Of a stretch of 64,000 nucleotides of DNA, positions 8,848 through 17,788 are shown one piece after another (within the stretch, counting starts at the first letter, position 1; every line of letters begins with the position of its first letter). Under the pieces are notes generated by a model. It searched no databases. It was not told where the DNA came from and saw only the letters and a program-made list of their open reading frames with translations. The DNA is from Pseudomonas sp. LS.1a (GTDB taxonomy: Bacteria; Pseudomonadota; Gammaproteobacteria; Pseudomonadales; Pseudomonadaceae). The stretch spans positions 1,962,001 to 2,026,000 of the forward strand of contig NZ_CP092827.1 in NCBI RefSeq assembly GCF_022533585.1, given 5' to 3'. Made by a program: the position numbers and the translations under genes.

Positions 8848-9582
8848 TTATGCCTTGCTGATCAGGTTGCCAGCGTGCAACCCGCATTCCTTCTGCGTCG
8901 ACTCTTCCCACCACCAGCGCCCTTCACGCTCATGCTGGTTTGGCAGCACCGGGCGGGTGCAGGGCTCGCAGCCAATGCTGATGAAGCCGCGCTCATGCAG
9001 GCTGTTGTACGGCAGCTCCAGCATGCGGATATAACCCCACACTTCCTCGCTGGTCATCTGCGCCAGCGGGTTGAACTTGTACAGGGTGCGCTCGGGGGTG
9101 GAGAAGGCGCTGTCGATTTCCACTGCCGCCACCTGGCTGCGGGTACCCGGGCTCTGGTCGCGGCGCTGGCCGGTGGCCCAGGCGCTTACGGTGGCCAGCT
9201 TGCGGCGCAGCGGCTCGATCTTGCGGATGCCGCAGCATTCGCCGTGGCCGTCCTTGTAGAAGCTGAACAAGCCCTTCTCCTTGACGAACGGGTCGAGCTT
9301 GGCGCGGTCGGGGCTGAGGATTTCGATCGGCAGGTTGTACTGCTCGCGCACCTGGTCGATGAACCGGTAGGTCTCCGGGTGCAGGCGGCCGGTGTCGAGG
9401 CTGAACACCTTGACCTGCTTGTTCAGCTTCCAGGCCATGTCCACCAGCACCACGTCCTCGGCGCCGCTGAAGGAGATCCACAGGTCATCACCAAAGTGCT
9501 CGAAGGCAAGCTTGAGGATGTCCTGCGGGGACTTGTTGGCATAGGTCGCGGCCAGGGCGGCGACGTCGAAGGGTTGGCTCAT
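8848..9582 (-). CDS. cysH: CysH, assimilatory adenylyl-sulfate (APS) reductase
   Basis: This 244-residue enzyme reduces adenylyl sulfate to sulfite with thioredoxin. The PAPS-reductase fold is shown by [15 protein letters not shown] and [14 protein letters not shown]. The two cysteine pairs (GECCGIRK and GCEPCTRP) are the [4Fe-4S] ligands that distinguish APS reductases from E. coli-type PAPS reductase. The C-terminal KECGLH carries the catalytic cysteine. ATG 9582 gives the family start [10 protein letters not shown]. It is probably activated by the neighbouring CysB. Confidence 0.95.
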   Translation of the reverse strand: MSQPFDVAALAATYANKSPQDILKLAFEHFGDDLWISFSGAEDVVLVDMAWKLNKQVKVFSLDTGRLHPETYRFIDQVREQYNLPIEILSPDRAKLDPFVKEKGLFSFYKDGHGECCGIRKIEPLRRKLATVSAWATGQRRDQSPGTRSQVAAVEIDSAFSTPERTLYKFNPLAQMTSEEVWGYIRMLELPYNSLHERGFISIGCEPCTRPVLPNQHEREGRWWWEESTQKECGLHAGNLISKA

Positions 9583-9680
9583 CAGGCGGTTTCCATCGTG
9601 GCTGTGGCGCTGTGCGCTCGTAGTAAGGTGATGGTAACAAAAAATGGCGGGGTAGACGGATTTGGAGTCGGTGGTGGCTG

Positions 9681-9767
9681 CTTCGCGGGCTCGCCCGCTC
9701 CCACAGGATACGTGCAAGCATGACAGATGTGCGCTGTACCCTGTGGGAGCGGGTGTGCCCGCGAAGA
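9681..9767. repeat. REP pair (BIME)
   Basis: Two REP units face each other: cttcgcgggctcgcccgctcccacagg (9681-9707) and cctgtgggagcgggtgtgcccgcgaag (9740-9766). The centre of each unit differs (tcg versus tgtg) while the outer arms are complementary. It lies between the tandem minus-strand genes pabB and cysH. Confidence 0.88.
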
Positions 9768-9779
9768 ATTCACCACCGA

Positions 9780-11123
9780 TCACAAGCCTTGCAGGGTCTC
9801 CATCAACACCCGCACCTTGGCAATCGACTCTTCATACTCGGCCTGCCACTCGGAGTCGGCCACCACCGCGCCGCCGCCCCAGCAGCTGACCTGTCCGCCC
9901 TTGACCAGCAGGCTGCGAATGGCAATCGAGCTGTCCATCTCGCCGCGCACGTCCACGTAAAGCAGTGAGCCGCAGTACAGCGCCCGGCGCGCCGGCTCCA
10001 GTTCGTCGATGATCTGCATGGCGCGGATTTTCGGGGCGCCGGTGATCGAGCCACCGGGGAAACTGTCGCCGATCAGGTCCAGGGCGTCCTTGTCGCTGGC
10101 CAGTTGGCCGGTAATGCTGCTGACCAGGTGGTGCACGTTGGGGTAGCTCTCCAGGCTGAACAGCTCCGGCACCTTCACCGAACCGATCTCGCAGGTGCGT
10201 CCCAGGTCGTTGCGCAGCAGGTCGACGATCATCAGGTTTTCCGAGCGATCCTTGGGGCTATGCAGCAGCTCCTCGGCATTGCGCGCGTCCTCGGCCGGGT
10301 TGCTGGCGCGTGGGCGGGTGCCCTTGATCGGCCGGGTTTCCACCTGGCGCTGGCTGACGCGGATGAAGCGCTCGGGCGAAAAACTCAGCAGGGCGCTGCC
10401 GTCGGCCAGTTGCTGGTAGCCGGAGAAGGGTGTGGGGCAGGCTTTGCGCAGGGCCTGGTAAGCGTGCCACGGGTCGCCCTGGCAGGGCGCGCGGAAGCGC
10501 TGGGTAAGGTTGATCTGATAGCAGTCGCCGGCCTGGATATAACGCTGCACCTGGTCAAAGGCAGCCTTGTACTGCTCGGGCTGCAGGTCGCCGGCCATCG
10601 GCGCAAGTAGCTGGAAGCTGCCGCTTTCAGCGTTGTCGACAGCTTCGAACAGGGCAATCAGGCGTTCGCATTCGCTGCCCGACAGGCTCGGGTGGAATAC
10701 CAGCTGGCTGGTCGCGCACTGGTGGTCGGTGACCAGCGCCCAGGCATACAGGCCCAGTTGCGCGTCTGGCAGGCCGAGGTCGTCCACGGCCAGGCTGGGC
10801 AGGTGTTCCAGGCGGCGGCCGAAGTCATAGCTCAGGTAGCCGATCAGGCCGCCGGCGAATGGCAGCTCACTGCCTGCGGGCAGCTGTGCGTGGCCCAGTT
10901 GCGCCAGGCCGTCGCGCAGGCGCTGGAGGAAGGCGCGGCCATCTTCGTCGGGCTGCGCCTGCAAGTGTTGCAGCGGCCAGGCGCTGAGCAGGTCGAAGCG
11001 GCCGCGCTCGGCGCCGGGGCGGGCGCTGTCCAGCAGGATCGCACCGGGGGCCTGGCGCAGGCGGGCGAAATAGGCGGCAGGGTCGGGCTGGTAGGGCAGG
11101 GGGTGGAGCGTACAGGTCGGCAT
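9780..11123 (-). CDS. pabB: PabB, aminodeoxychorismate synthase component I
   Basis: A 447-residue chorismate-utilising enzyme that makes 4-amino-4-deoxychorismate for folate synthesis. The N-terminal anthranilate synthase-like domain ([16 protein letters not shown]) is followed by the chorismate-binding domain: [23 protein letters not shown], the nucleophilic Lys in [24 protein letters not shown] and [18 protein letters not shown]. The PIKGT lysine marks PabB rather than TrpE (which has PIAGT). No glutamine amidotransferase domain is fused, so PabA must be encoded elsewhere. The gene appears monocistronic. Confidence 0.95.
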   Translation of the reverse strand: MPTCTLHPLPYQPDPAAYFARLRQAPGAILLDSARPGAERGRFDLLSAWPLQHLQAQPDEDGRAFLQRLRDGLAQLGHAQLPAGSELPFAGGLIGYLSYDFGRRLEHLPSLAVDDLGLPDAQLGLYAWALVTDHQCATSQLVFHPSLSGSECERLIALFEAVDNAESGSFQLLAPMAGDLQPEQYKAAFDQVQRYIQAGDCYQINLTQRFRAPCQGDPWHAYQALRKACPTPFSGYQQLADGSALLSFSPERFIRVSQRQVETRPIKGTRPRASNPAEDARNAEELLHSPKDRSENLMIVDLLRNDLGRTCEIGSVKVPELFSLESYPNVHHLVSSITGQLASDKDALDLIGDSFPGGSITGAPKIRAMQIIDELEPARRALYCGSLLYVDVRGEMDSSIAIRSLLVKGGQVSCWGGGAVVADSEWQAEYEESIAKVRVLMETLQGL

Positions 11124-11226
11124 CAGTGTGGACGGCGATGTAAAAGCGAGGAGGGCGATTGTAGACCTGTGCAGGAAATGCGCCTAGCTTTGTGGCGACA
11201 TTCAAACACTGTGTTTCGCCCTTGCG

Positions 11227-11300
11227 GCCCATCGCGACACAAGGCCGCTCCTACAGGAGATTGCGTGATCCTGTAGGAGCGGCCTTGTGTTGCGATGGGC
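11227..11300. repeat. long inverted repeat, REP type with acacaaggccgctcc core
   Basis: Arms 11227-11258 and 11269-11300 are complementary over 32 bp with one mismatch, and the loop is 10 nt. The unit (atcgcgacacaaggccgctcctaca) shares the gagcgg/tcgcg ends of the common REPs but has a different centre. A relative of the same type is at 17648-17721. It separates pabB from the upstream minus-strand operon and may end its transcript. Confidence 0.88.
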
Positions 11301-11321
11301 TGCGCAGCAGCCCCGGCGATT

Positions 11322-12302
11322 TCAGCGCGGGTGCACGTGCCCGAACAAGCCTTGCGATACCCGCACGCGCTGTTCGGCATCTTCGCTGATGCCATCCTTG
11401 GCCAGTGCTTCGATGTGCGCCTCGATGGCATGGGTACGCTGGGTCAGGCCGCAGTCGTTGGCGATCTGGATGTTCAGGCCCGGGCGGGCGTTGAGCTCGA
11501 GAATCAGCGGCCCCTTGTCCTGGTCCAGCACCATGTCGACACCGATGTAGCCCAGGCCGCACAGCTCGTAGCAGCCGGCGGCCAGCTTCATGAAGCCGTC
11601 CCAGTTCGGCAGTTGCACGCCATCCACCGCGTTGGTGGTGTCCGGGTGCTTGCTGATGATGTTGTTCAGCCAGGTGCCGCGCAGGGTCACGCCGGTGGCC
11701 AGGTCGACACCGACGCCGATGGCGCCCTGGTGCAGGTTGGCCTTGCCGCCGGACTGGCGGGTCGGCAGGCGCAGCATGGCCATCACCGGGTAGCCCATCA
11801 ACACGATGATACGGATGTCCGGCACGCCTTCGTAGCTGATGCTCTTGAAGATCTGGTCGGGGGTTACCCGGTACTCGATCAGCGCGCGGTCGCGGTGGCC
11901 GCCCAGCGAGTACAGGCCGGTGAGGATGCTCGAGATCTGGTGCTCGATTTCCTCGTGGCTGATGATCTTGCCCGACACCGTGCGGTAGCGGTCCTCGAAG
12001 CGGTCGGCGATCACCAGAATGCCGTCACCGCCGGCGCCCTGCGCCGGCTTGATGACGAAATCGCTGCGCCCACCGATGATCTGGTGGAGTTTCTCGATCT
12101 CTTTTTCGGTCTCGATGATGCCGTACATTTCCGGCACATGGATACCGGCCGCCAGGGCACGCTCCTTGGTGATGATCTTGTCGTCGACGATCGGGTACAG
12201 GTGGCGCTTGTTGTACTTCAACACGTAGTCCGCGTTGCGCCGGTTGATACCCATGATGCCCCGGGCCTCCAGGGCTTTCCATGTCTTGATCAGACCAAAC
12301 AT
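11322..12302 (-). CDS. RimK-like ATP-grasp ligase of the inactive-transglutaminase/7TM cassette
   Basis: A 326-residue ATP-grasp protein of the alpha-L-glutamate ligase-related family. N-terminal substrate-binding region MGINRRNADYVLKYNKR; ATP-binding loop DFVIKPAQGAGGDGILVI; and the Mg-binding end of the ATP-grasp fold ILELNARPGLNIQIANDCG. Family knowledge says such enzymes join an amino acid to a carboxylate on a peptide or small molecule; the actual substrate is unknown. Its ATG overlaps the stop of the 7TM gene (ATGA), making it the last gene of a tight three-gene operon. It is distinct from RimK itself, which modifies ribosomal protein S6. Confidence 0.87.
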   Translation of the reverse strand: MFGLIKTWKALEARGIMGINRRNADYVLKYNKRHLYPIVDDKIITKERALAAGIHVPEMYGIIETEKEIEKLHQIIGGRSDFVIKPAQGAGGDGILVIADRFEDRYRTVSGKIISHEEIEHQISSILTGLYSLGGHRDRALIEYRVTPDQIFKSISYEGVPDIRIIVLMGYPVMAMLRLPTRQSGGKANLHQGAIGVGVDLATGVTLRGTWLNNIISKHPDTTNAVDGVQLPNWDGFMKLAAGCYELCGLGYIGVDMVLDQDKGPLILELNARPGLNIQIANDCGLTQRTHAIEAHIEALAKDGISEDAEQRVRVSQGLFGHVHPR

Positions 12303-13837
12303 CAGGCGTCAGCCTTCTTCAGGAATGCCTTGAAGCGCACGAGCTCGGTCAGGCGGTAGCCGCGGTAGCGACCCATCGCCAGCATGAAGCCCACCAGGAT
12401 CAACAGCACGGCAGGGAAGGTGAACACGAAGTACACCAGCTCCGGCACCATCATCAACAGGTGCGCCAGGGAAGCGGCGAACAGGGTGCCGATGGCCACT
12501 TTCATGGCATGGCCGCCGCCACGCTCTTCCCAGGTAATGGACAGGCGCTCGATGGTCATGGTCAGGATCACCATCGGGAACAGTGCTACCGACAGCCCGC
12601 GCTCCAGGCCCAGCTTGTGGCTGAACAGGCTGATGGCTGCGATCAGCACCACGACGAAGGTCAGTACCACCGACAGGCGTGGCAGCATTTGCAGCTTCAG
12701 GTGTTCCAGGTACGAGCGCAGCGACAGGCCCAGCGCGGTAATTACCGTGAACAGCATGATACCGAAGCCCAACTGCGTCTCGCGGAAGGCCAGGGCGATC
12801 AGCACCGGGGTGAAGGTACCCAGGGTCTGCAGGCCGATCAGGTTGCGCAGCACCAGGATCACCAGCACGCCGATCGGGATCATCACCATGATCATGAAGG
12901 TTTGCTGGGTTTGCAGCGGCAGGCCGTACAGCGAATATTCGAGGAAGTCGGCGTCGGTATTCTCGTCGGTCAGCTTGGCCAGGCGGATGGCGTTCATCTC
13001 GCTGTTGTTCATGCTGAAGGTAACGTTGGCCTTTTTGCCGCCATCGACGGTGATCAGGTTGTCGTCACCGGTCCACCACAGCAGGCGATCGCTGGGCAGG
13101 CCCTGCTCGCCGGTGTCCGGGTTGAAGTACAGCCAGTCGGTACCGTTGAAGCTGCGCAGCCACAGCTCCGGGGTTTGCGGGGTGTCGGCCACCAGGCGGA
13201 TGGTGTGCACCTTCTCCATCGGTACGTGGGCGATCGACAGCAGCAGGTCGATGACCTGGGCCTTCTTCATGGTCGTGGTGTCGCCGGCCAGCAGCAGCTT
13301 GACGTTGTCGTCGTTGAGGTTGTTGACCCGCTTGATGGTCTCGCTGACGAAGGTCTCGACGTCGGCCGAGTGCTGGCGGATCGGCGCCATCAGGGCCTCG
13401 GCGGCGATCTTCTCGGGGCCTTCCACTGCCAGGCTGTCACGGAAGGTCGGGCCTTTGACCGTGGTCTTCTCGTTGCTGTAGCGCTTGGTCAGCACCAGGC
13501 GGTAGTAGAGGGTCTGGTTGCCGCTGGCGCGGCGGGCCGACCAGGTGACCTTGCGGTTGCCGTCGGCACGGTTGACGCTCACCCCGTAGTTGTTGGAGAT
13601 GAAGCTCTCGTTGAGGCTGACGTAGTCGCGGTTCAGCGGTGGCACGAACATCTGCACCTTGACCGGGTCCTTGGTGCTGGCCACGAACTCGACCTTGGCG
13701 TCGATGTTCCACAGGTCGTCGGTTTCATCCTCGGTTACCGGGATGCCGAGTACGAAGATCTGATAAGCCGTGACCGCCACGCCCAACAGCACCAGCACGG
13801 TGATCAGGACTTTCAGATGGAGGGTAAGAGAGCGCAT
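12302..13837 (-). CDS. inactive-transglutaminase domain fused to seven transmembrane helices
   Basis: A 511-residue inner-membrane protein. One N-terminal helix (about 8-30) leads to a periplasmic portion of about 280 residues. Its middle (about 150-290) resembles a transglutaminase fold, but the catalytic-cysteine segment reads LLLAGDTTTMKKAQ, so the nucleophile is missing. The helix after it, HTIRLV and WLYFNPDTGE recall the His and Asp region. About seven helices follow (residues 318-495, starting FMIMVMIPIGVLVILVL). The inactive domain probably binds rather than cleaves peptides. It starts 5 nt after the protease stop and overlaps the ligase gene, so the three products likely act together at the membrane. 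Confidence 0.87.
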   Translation of the reverse strand: MRSLTLHLKVLITVLVLLGVAVTAYQIFVLGIPVTEDETDDLWNIDAKVEFVASTKDPVKVQMFVPPLNRDYVSLNESFISNNYGVSVNRADGNRKVTWSARRASGNQTLYYRLVLTKRYSNEKTTVKGPTFRDSLAVEGPEKIAAEALMAPIRQHSADVETFVSETIKRVNNLNDDNVKLLLAGDTTTMKKAQVIDLLLSIAHVPMEKVHTIRLVADTPQTPELWLRSFNGTDWLYFNPDTGEQGLPSDRLLWWTGDDNLITVDGGKKANVTFSMNNSEMNAIRLAKLTDENTDADFLEYSLYGLPLQTQQTFMIMVMIPIGVLVILVLRNLIGLQTLGTFTPVLIALAFRETQLGFGIMLFTVITALGLSLRSYLEHLKLQMLPRLSVVLTFVVVLIAAISLFSHKLGLERGLSVALFPMVILTMTIERLSITWEERGGGHAMKVAIGTLFAASLAHLLMMVPELVYFVFTFPAVLLILVGFMLAMGRYRGYRLTELVRFKAFLKKADA

Positions 13838-13842
13838 CGGGA

Positions 13843-14379
13843 TTACTCTGCTTTGGGAGCTTCGGTGGCACAGGCAGGTTTGCCGGCCGCGTATTTAAGG
13901 CTTGGGTCGACCAGCGCGTCGAAGTGCTTGAGCGCCTCGGAGCCGATCAGCAGCGGGAACTGGAAGGCGCTGCGGTCGGTGAGGTTGACTTCGATGGTGC
14001 GCACGGCCTGGCCCATGCAGATTTCAAGTTCGATGACCGGGCGTGCGGTGTAGGCCTTGCCCGATTCAGCATCATAGTCGCCGGCCCGGCGCTTGATCTT
14101 GCTTACACGTGCCAGCGGGCGTTCGATGGGGTGCGAATGGGCGGCGTCGATGGCCAGGTAGAAGCGCACCCAGCTTTCGCCATTGCGCTTGAAACGCTTG
14201 ATGTCGCGGGCGCTGAGCGACGCGGTCTTGGCGCCGGTGTCGAGCTTGGCGGCCACTTCCAGGTCCAGGTCGCCCAGGCGTGCATATTCGTTGAGACCGT
14301 ACACGGTCTTGCCTGCAGCCTGGCCAAGGGCCGGCAGCAGGGTGAGGCAGAGCAGCAATAATGCGGGTGTAAGTCTCAT
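13843..14379 (-). CDS. retropepsin-like aspartic protease (RimK/LysX-associated), secreted
   Basis: A 178-residue protein with a signal peptide (MRLTPALLLLCLTLLPALGQAAG) and a single retropepsin-like domain. The catalytic motif is LDTGAKTASLSA (Asp-Thr-Gly); PLLIGSEALKHFDALVDPSLKY is the C-terminal flap-side strand. Annotation pipelines call this family ATP-dependent zinc protease or RimK/LysX aspartic protease; by motif it is an aspartic protease likely working as a dimer in the periplasm. It is the first gene of the cassette. I chose ATG 14379 for the signal peptide. An in-frame start at 14487 would add a repetitive Ala/Leu/Asn-rich stretch. Confidence 0.83.
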   Translation of the reverse strand: MRLTPALLLLCLTLLPALGQAAGKTVYGLNEYARLGDLDLEVAAKLDTGAKTASLSARDIKRFKRNGESWVRFYLAIDAAHSHPIERPLARVSKIKRRAGDYDAESGKAYTARPVIELEICMGQAVRTIEVNLTDRSAFQFPLLIGSEALKHFDALVDPSLKYAAGKPACATEAPKAE

Positions 14380-14624
14380 ATTCCTGGCGCGGTGCAGTGC
14401 AAGGTTCGGGGCTGTTTTCAAAGCCATGTTCAGAGCCGTGTTCAGGGCAAGGCGACTGGCAGCGACTGCGCAAGCTTCCTCGTTCATCTGTCAACAGCAT
14501 GAATGTATGACAGACAGGCTATCCATACTCCATCGGAGGCGCGGCATTCTATCACGCCGGCGCCTTGACGCCAGCGGTGCGCGATCAGACAGCACCGGGG
14601 CGGCGTTAGTTCGTTCTTAGACGA

Positions 14625-14706
14625 TTGTCTACAATGTTCATTTTGTCTTTGACTGCTTCGGTCGAATTAGCTAATTTCTGGCAAAGAGATTTGCAAGGTG
14701 TCGACA
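14625..14706 (+). promoter_or_regulatory. candidate GntR operators upstream of the prp operon
   Basis: ttgtctacaa (14625-14634, inside the palindrome attgt-ct-acaat) fits the TNGTNNACNA pattern used by FadR-subfamily GntR regulators. A second palindrome, tgtcgaca (14699-14706), sits directly before the regulator's ATG. Together they suggest that the GntR protein controls its own operon. No binding evidence is available. Confidence 0.5.
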
Positions 14707-14708
14707 AT

Positions 14709-15425
14709 ATGCAGGACCTCTCCACCCCCAGCCCGGTGCTGGCTGACGAAACGGAAACCTTGTCCGAAAACGTCTTCCGGCGCATCCAGGCGGCCATCGT
14801 CAAGGGCGATATCGCCCCCGGCAGCAAGATTTCCGAGCCGGAGCTGGCGCGTACCTACGGCATCAGCCGCGGGCCGCTGCGCGAGGCCATCCACCGCCTC
14901 GAAGGCCAGCGCCTGCTGGTGCGCGTGCCGCATGTGGGGGCGCGGGTGGTGTCGCTCAACCACGCCGAACTGATCGAGCTGTACGAAATTCGCGAATCGC
15001 TGGAAGGCATGGCCTGCCGCCTGGCTGCCGAACGCATGAGCCAGGCCGACATCGACGAACTGCGCCGTGTGCTCGACACCCACGAGCGCGATGCCGCGTT
15101 CCAGGCCGGCCTGGGCTATTACCAGCAGGAAGGCGACTACGACTTCCATTACCGGATCATCCAGGGCAGCGGTAACCAGACCCTGGTCAAGATGCTCTGC
15201 GGCGAGCTGTACCAGCTGGTGCGCATGTACCGCATCCAGTTTTCCGCCACGCCCAATCGGCCACGCCAGGCCTTTGCCGAACACCACCGCATTCTCGATG
15301 CCATCGCCGACCGTGACGGCGAGCTGGCCGAACTCCTGATGCGCCGCCACATCGGCGCGTCCAAGCGCAATATCGAGCGTCACTACCTGGACGCCCACAA
15401 CAACAGCCCACGAGGTGAGAAATGA
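14709..15425 (+). CDS. GntR-family (FadR subfamily) regulator of the prp operon
   Basis: This 238-residue regulator has an N-terminal winged HTH ([22 protein letters not shown]...[24 protein letters not shown]) and an all-helical FCD effector domain. The FCD metal ligands are visible as [21 protein letters not shown] and MRRHIG. It overlaps prpB by 4 nt (ATGA), so it is the first gene of the methylcitrate operon. Family behaviour suggests a repressor relieved by a pathway intermediate such as 2-methylcitrate. It differs from the sigma-54 type PrpR of enterobacteria. ATG 14709 gives the family length; an ATG at 14625 would add 28 unlikely residues. Confidence 0.9.
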   Translation: MQDLSTPSPVLADETETLSENVFRRIQAAIVKGDIAPGSKISEPELARTYGISRGPLREAIHRLEGQRLLVRVPHVGARVVSLNHAELIELYEIRESLEGMACRLAAERMSQADIDELRRVLDTHERDAAFQAGLGYYQQEGDYDFHYRIIQGSGNQTLVKMLCGELYQLVRMYRIQFSATPNRPRQAFAEHHRILDAIADRDGELAELLMRRHIGASKRNIERHYLDAHNNSPRGEK

Positions 15426-16312
15426 CTGTGAAGAGCACCCCCGGTCAGCGTTTCCGCGACGCCGTTGCCGCTGAACATCCGCTGCAGGTGGTTGGCGCCA
15501 TCAACGCCAACCATGCCCTGCTGGCCAAGCGCGCCGGCTTCAAGGCCATCTACCTGTCCGGTGGCGGCGTCGCCGCCGGTTCGCTGGGCCTGCCGGACCT
15601 GGGCATCAGTGGCCTGGACGACGTGCTCACCGACGTGCGCCGCATCACCGACGTGTGCGACCTGCCGCTGCTGGTGGATGTCGACACCGGTTTCGGTGCC
15701 TCGGCCTTCAACGTCGCCCGTACCGTGCGCTCGATGAGCAAGTTCGGCGCTGCCGCCATCCATATCGAGGATCAGGTTGGCGCCAAGCGCTGCGGCCACC
15801 GCCCGAACAAGGAAATCGTCAGCCAGCAGGAAATGGTCGACCGCATCAAGGCCGCAGTCGATGCCCGTACCGATGACAGTTTCGTGATCATGGCGCGTAC
15901 CGACGCCCTGGCCGTCGAGGGCTTGAACGCTGCCCTGGACCGCGCCGCCGCCTGCGTCGAGGCTGGCGCCGACATGATCTTCCCGGAAGCCATCACCGAA
16001 CTGCAGATGTACAAGACCTTTGCCGACCGGGTGAAGGCACCGATCCTGGCCAACATCACCGAGTTTGGCGCGACGCCGTTGTATACCACCGAAGAGCTGG
16101 CCTCGGTCGACGTGTCGCTGGTGCTGTACCCGCTGTCGGCGTTCCGCGCCATGAACAAGGCGGCCGAGAACGTGTACACCGCGCTGCGCCGTGACGGTAC
16201 GCAGAAGAACGTGATCGACACCATGCAGACCCGCATGGAACTCTACGATGCCATTGGTTATCACGCCTTCGAGCAGAGCCTCGATGCGTTGTTTGCCCAG
16301 AAGAAGGGCTGA
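15422..16312 (+). CDS. prpB: PrpB, 2-methylisocitrate lyase
   Basis: A 296-residue isocitrate lyase/PEP mutase-fold enzyme that splits 2-methylisocitrate into pyruvate and succinate, the last step of the methylcitrate cycle. Motifs include [18 protein letters not shown], the metal-binding LVDVDTGFG, the catalytic KRCGH (Cys124) and [11 protein letters not shown]. The start overlaps the regulator gene by 4 nt. Confidence 0.97.
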   Translation: MTVKSTPGQRFRDAVAAEHPLQVVGAINANHALLAKRAGFKAIYLSGGGVAAGSLGLPDLGISGLDDVLTDVRRITDVCDLPLLVDVDTGFGASAFNVARTVRSMSKFGAAAIHIEDQVGAKRCGHRPNKEIVSQQEMVDRIKAAVDARTDDSFVIMARTDALAVEGLNAALDRAAACVEAGADMIFPEAITELQMYKTFADRVKAPILANITEFGATPLYTTEELASVDVSLVLYPLSAFRAMNKAAENVYTALRRDGTQKNVIDTMQTRMELYDAIGYHAFEQSLDALFAQKKG

Positions 16313-16337
16313 AGGTCAAAGATTTGCATTGGAGCGG

Positions 16338-16435
16338 CTGGCCTCTTCGCGGGTGAACCCGCTCCCACAAGTACGGCGTGATGCTCGATGCCTGTGGAAC
16401 CCTGTGGGAGCGGGTTTACCCGCGAAGGGGCCGGC
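16338..16435. repeat. REP pair in the prpB-prpC gap
   Basis: ctggcctcttcgcgggtgaacccgctcccaca and its near-complement tgtgggagcgggtttacccgcgaaggggccgg face each other across about 32 nt. It lies inside the operon, where such stems can protect the upstream message from 3' decay or modulate downstream expression. Confidence 0.88.
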
Positions 16436-16491
16436 ACAGGTTTCAACGATTAGCCAGACTTCCATAACAAGTTCAAGAAAGGAGAAACACC

Positions 16492-17619
16492 ATGGCCGAA
16501 GCAAAAGTACTCAGTGGCGCAGGCCTGCGCGGCCAGGTGGCCGGCCAGACCGCGCTGTCGACCGTGGGCCAGGCCGGTGCCGGGCTGACCTACCGTGGTT
16601 ACGACGTGCGTGACCTGGCCGCCGGTGCCGAGTTCGAGGAGGTCGCCTACCTGCTGCTGTACGGTGAGCTGCCGAGCAAGGCCGAGCTGGCCGACTACAA
16701 GCGCAAGCTCAAGGGCCTGCGTGACCTGCCTCAAGCCCTGAAGGAAGTGCTCGAGCGCATCCCGCGTGACGCCCACCCGATGGACGTGATGCGCACGGGT
16801 TGCTCGGTGCTGGGCACCCTGGAGCCCGAACTGACCTTCGAGGCCCAGCGCGACAAGACCGACCGCCTGCTGGCGCTGTTCCCGGCGGTGATGTGCTATT
16901 GGTACCGCTTCACCCACGACGGCGTGCGCATCGACTGCACCAGTGACGAAGACACCCTCGGTGGCCACTTCCTGCACTTGCTGCACGGCAAGAAGCCGAG
17001 CGAGTTGCACGTCAAGGTGATGAACGTGTCGCTGATTCTCTACGCCGAGCACGAGTTCAACGCCTCGACCTTCACCGCCCGCGTCTGCGCCTCGACCCTG
17101 TCCGACCTGTACTCCTGCGTCACCGCGGCCATCGGTTCGCTGCGCGGCCCGCTGCACGGTGGTGCCAACGAGGCAGCGATGGAGCTGATCGAGCGCTTCC
17201 AGAGCCCGCAGGAAGCCACTGCCGAGCTGCTGCGCATGCTCGAGCGCAAGGACAAGATCATGGGCTTTGGCCATGCCATCTATAAAGAGTCCGACCCGCG
17301 CAACGAGGTGATCAAGGGCTGGTCGAAGCAACTGGCTGACGAAGTGGGCGACAAGGTGCTGTACCCGGTTTCCGAAGCCATCGACAAGACCATGTGGGAG
17401 CAGAAGCGCCTGTTCCCCAACGCCGACTTCTACCATGCTTCGGCGTACCACTTCATGGGCATCCCGACCAAGCTGTTCACCCCGATCTTCGTCTGCTCGC
17501 GCCTGACTGGCTGGGCGGCGCACGTCTTCGAGCAGCGTGCCAACAACCGCATCATCCGCCCGAGCGCCGAGTATGTCGGCGTCGAGCAGCGCCAGTTCGT
17601 ACCGATCGAACAGCGCTGA
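16492..17619 (+). CDS. prpC: PrpC, 2-methylcitrate synthase
   Basis: A 375-residue citrate-synthase-family enzyme condensing propionyl-CoA with oxaloacetate. The N-terminus (AGLRGQVAGQTALSTVGQAGAGLTYRGYDV) and short length are typical of methylcitrate synthases. The citrate synthase signature GFGHAIYKESDPR and the catalytic His and Asp regions (LHGGANEAAME; HASAYHFMGIP) are intact. AAGGAGAAACACC precedes the ATG. Confidence 0.96.
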   Translation: MAEAKVLSGAGLRGQVAGQTALSTVGQAGAGLTYRGYDVRDLAAGAEFEEVAYLLLYGELPSKAELADYKRKLKGLRDLPQALKEVLERIPRDAHPMDVMRTGCSVLGTLEPELTFEAQRDKTDRLLALFPAVMCYWYRFTHDGVRIDCTSDEDTLGGHFLHLLHGKKPSELHVKVMNVSLILYAEHEFNASTFTARVCASTLSDLYSCVTAAIGSLRGPLHGGANEAAMELIERFQSPQEATAELLRMLERKDKIMGFGHAIYKESDPRNEVIKGWSKQLADEVGDKVLYPVSEAIDKTMWEQKRLFPNADFYHASAYHFMGIPTKLFTPIFVCSRLTGWAAHVFEQRANNRIIRPSAEYVGVEQRQFVPIEQR

Positions 17620-17647
17620 GTCATAGATCGCTGGGGCTGCTGTGCAG

Positions 17648-17721
17648 CCCTTTCGCGACACAAGGCCGCTCCCACAGGGACGGCGCAGTACCTGTGGGAG
17701 CGGCCTTGTGTCGCGAAAGGG
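17648..17721. repeat. perfect 31-bp inverted repeat, REP acacaaggccgctcc type
   Basis: Arms 17648-17678 and 17691-17721 are exactly complementary over 31 bp, with a 12-nt loop. It is the same subfamily as the element at 11227-11300. A smaller hairpin (ggggcgc-gta-gcgcccc, 17720-17736) follows directly. Both lie in the prpC-acnD gap. Confidence 0.9.
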
Positions 17722-17788
17722 GCGCGTAGCGCCCCCGAGGCCTGAGCCGCACCTGCCCCCGAATACCGTGACCGAGCCTGATAACGAT

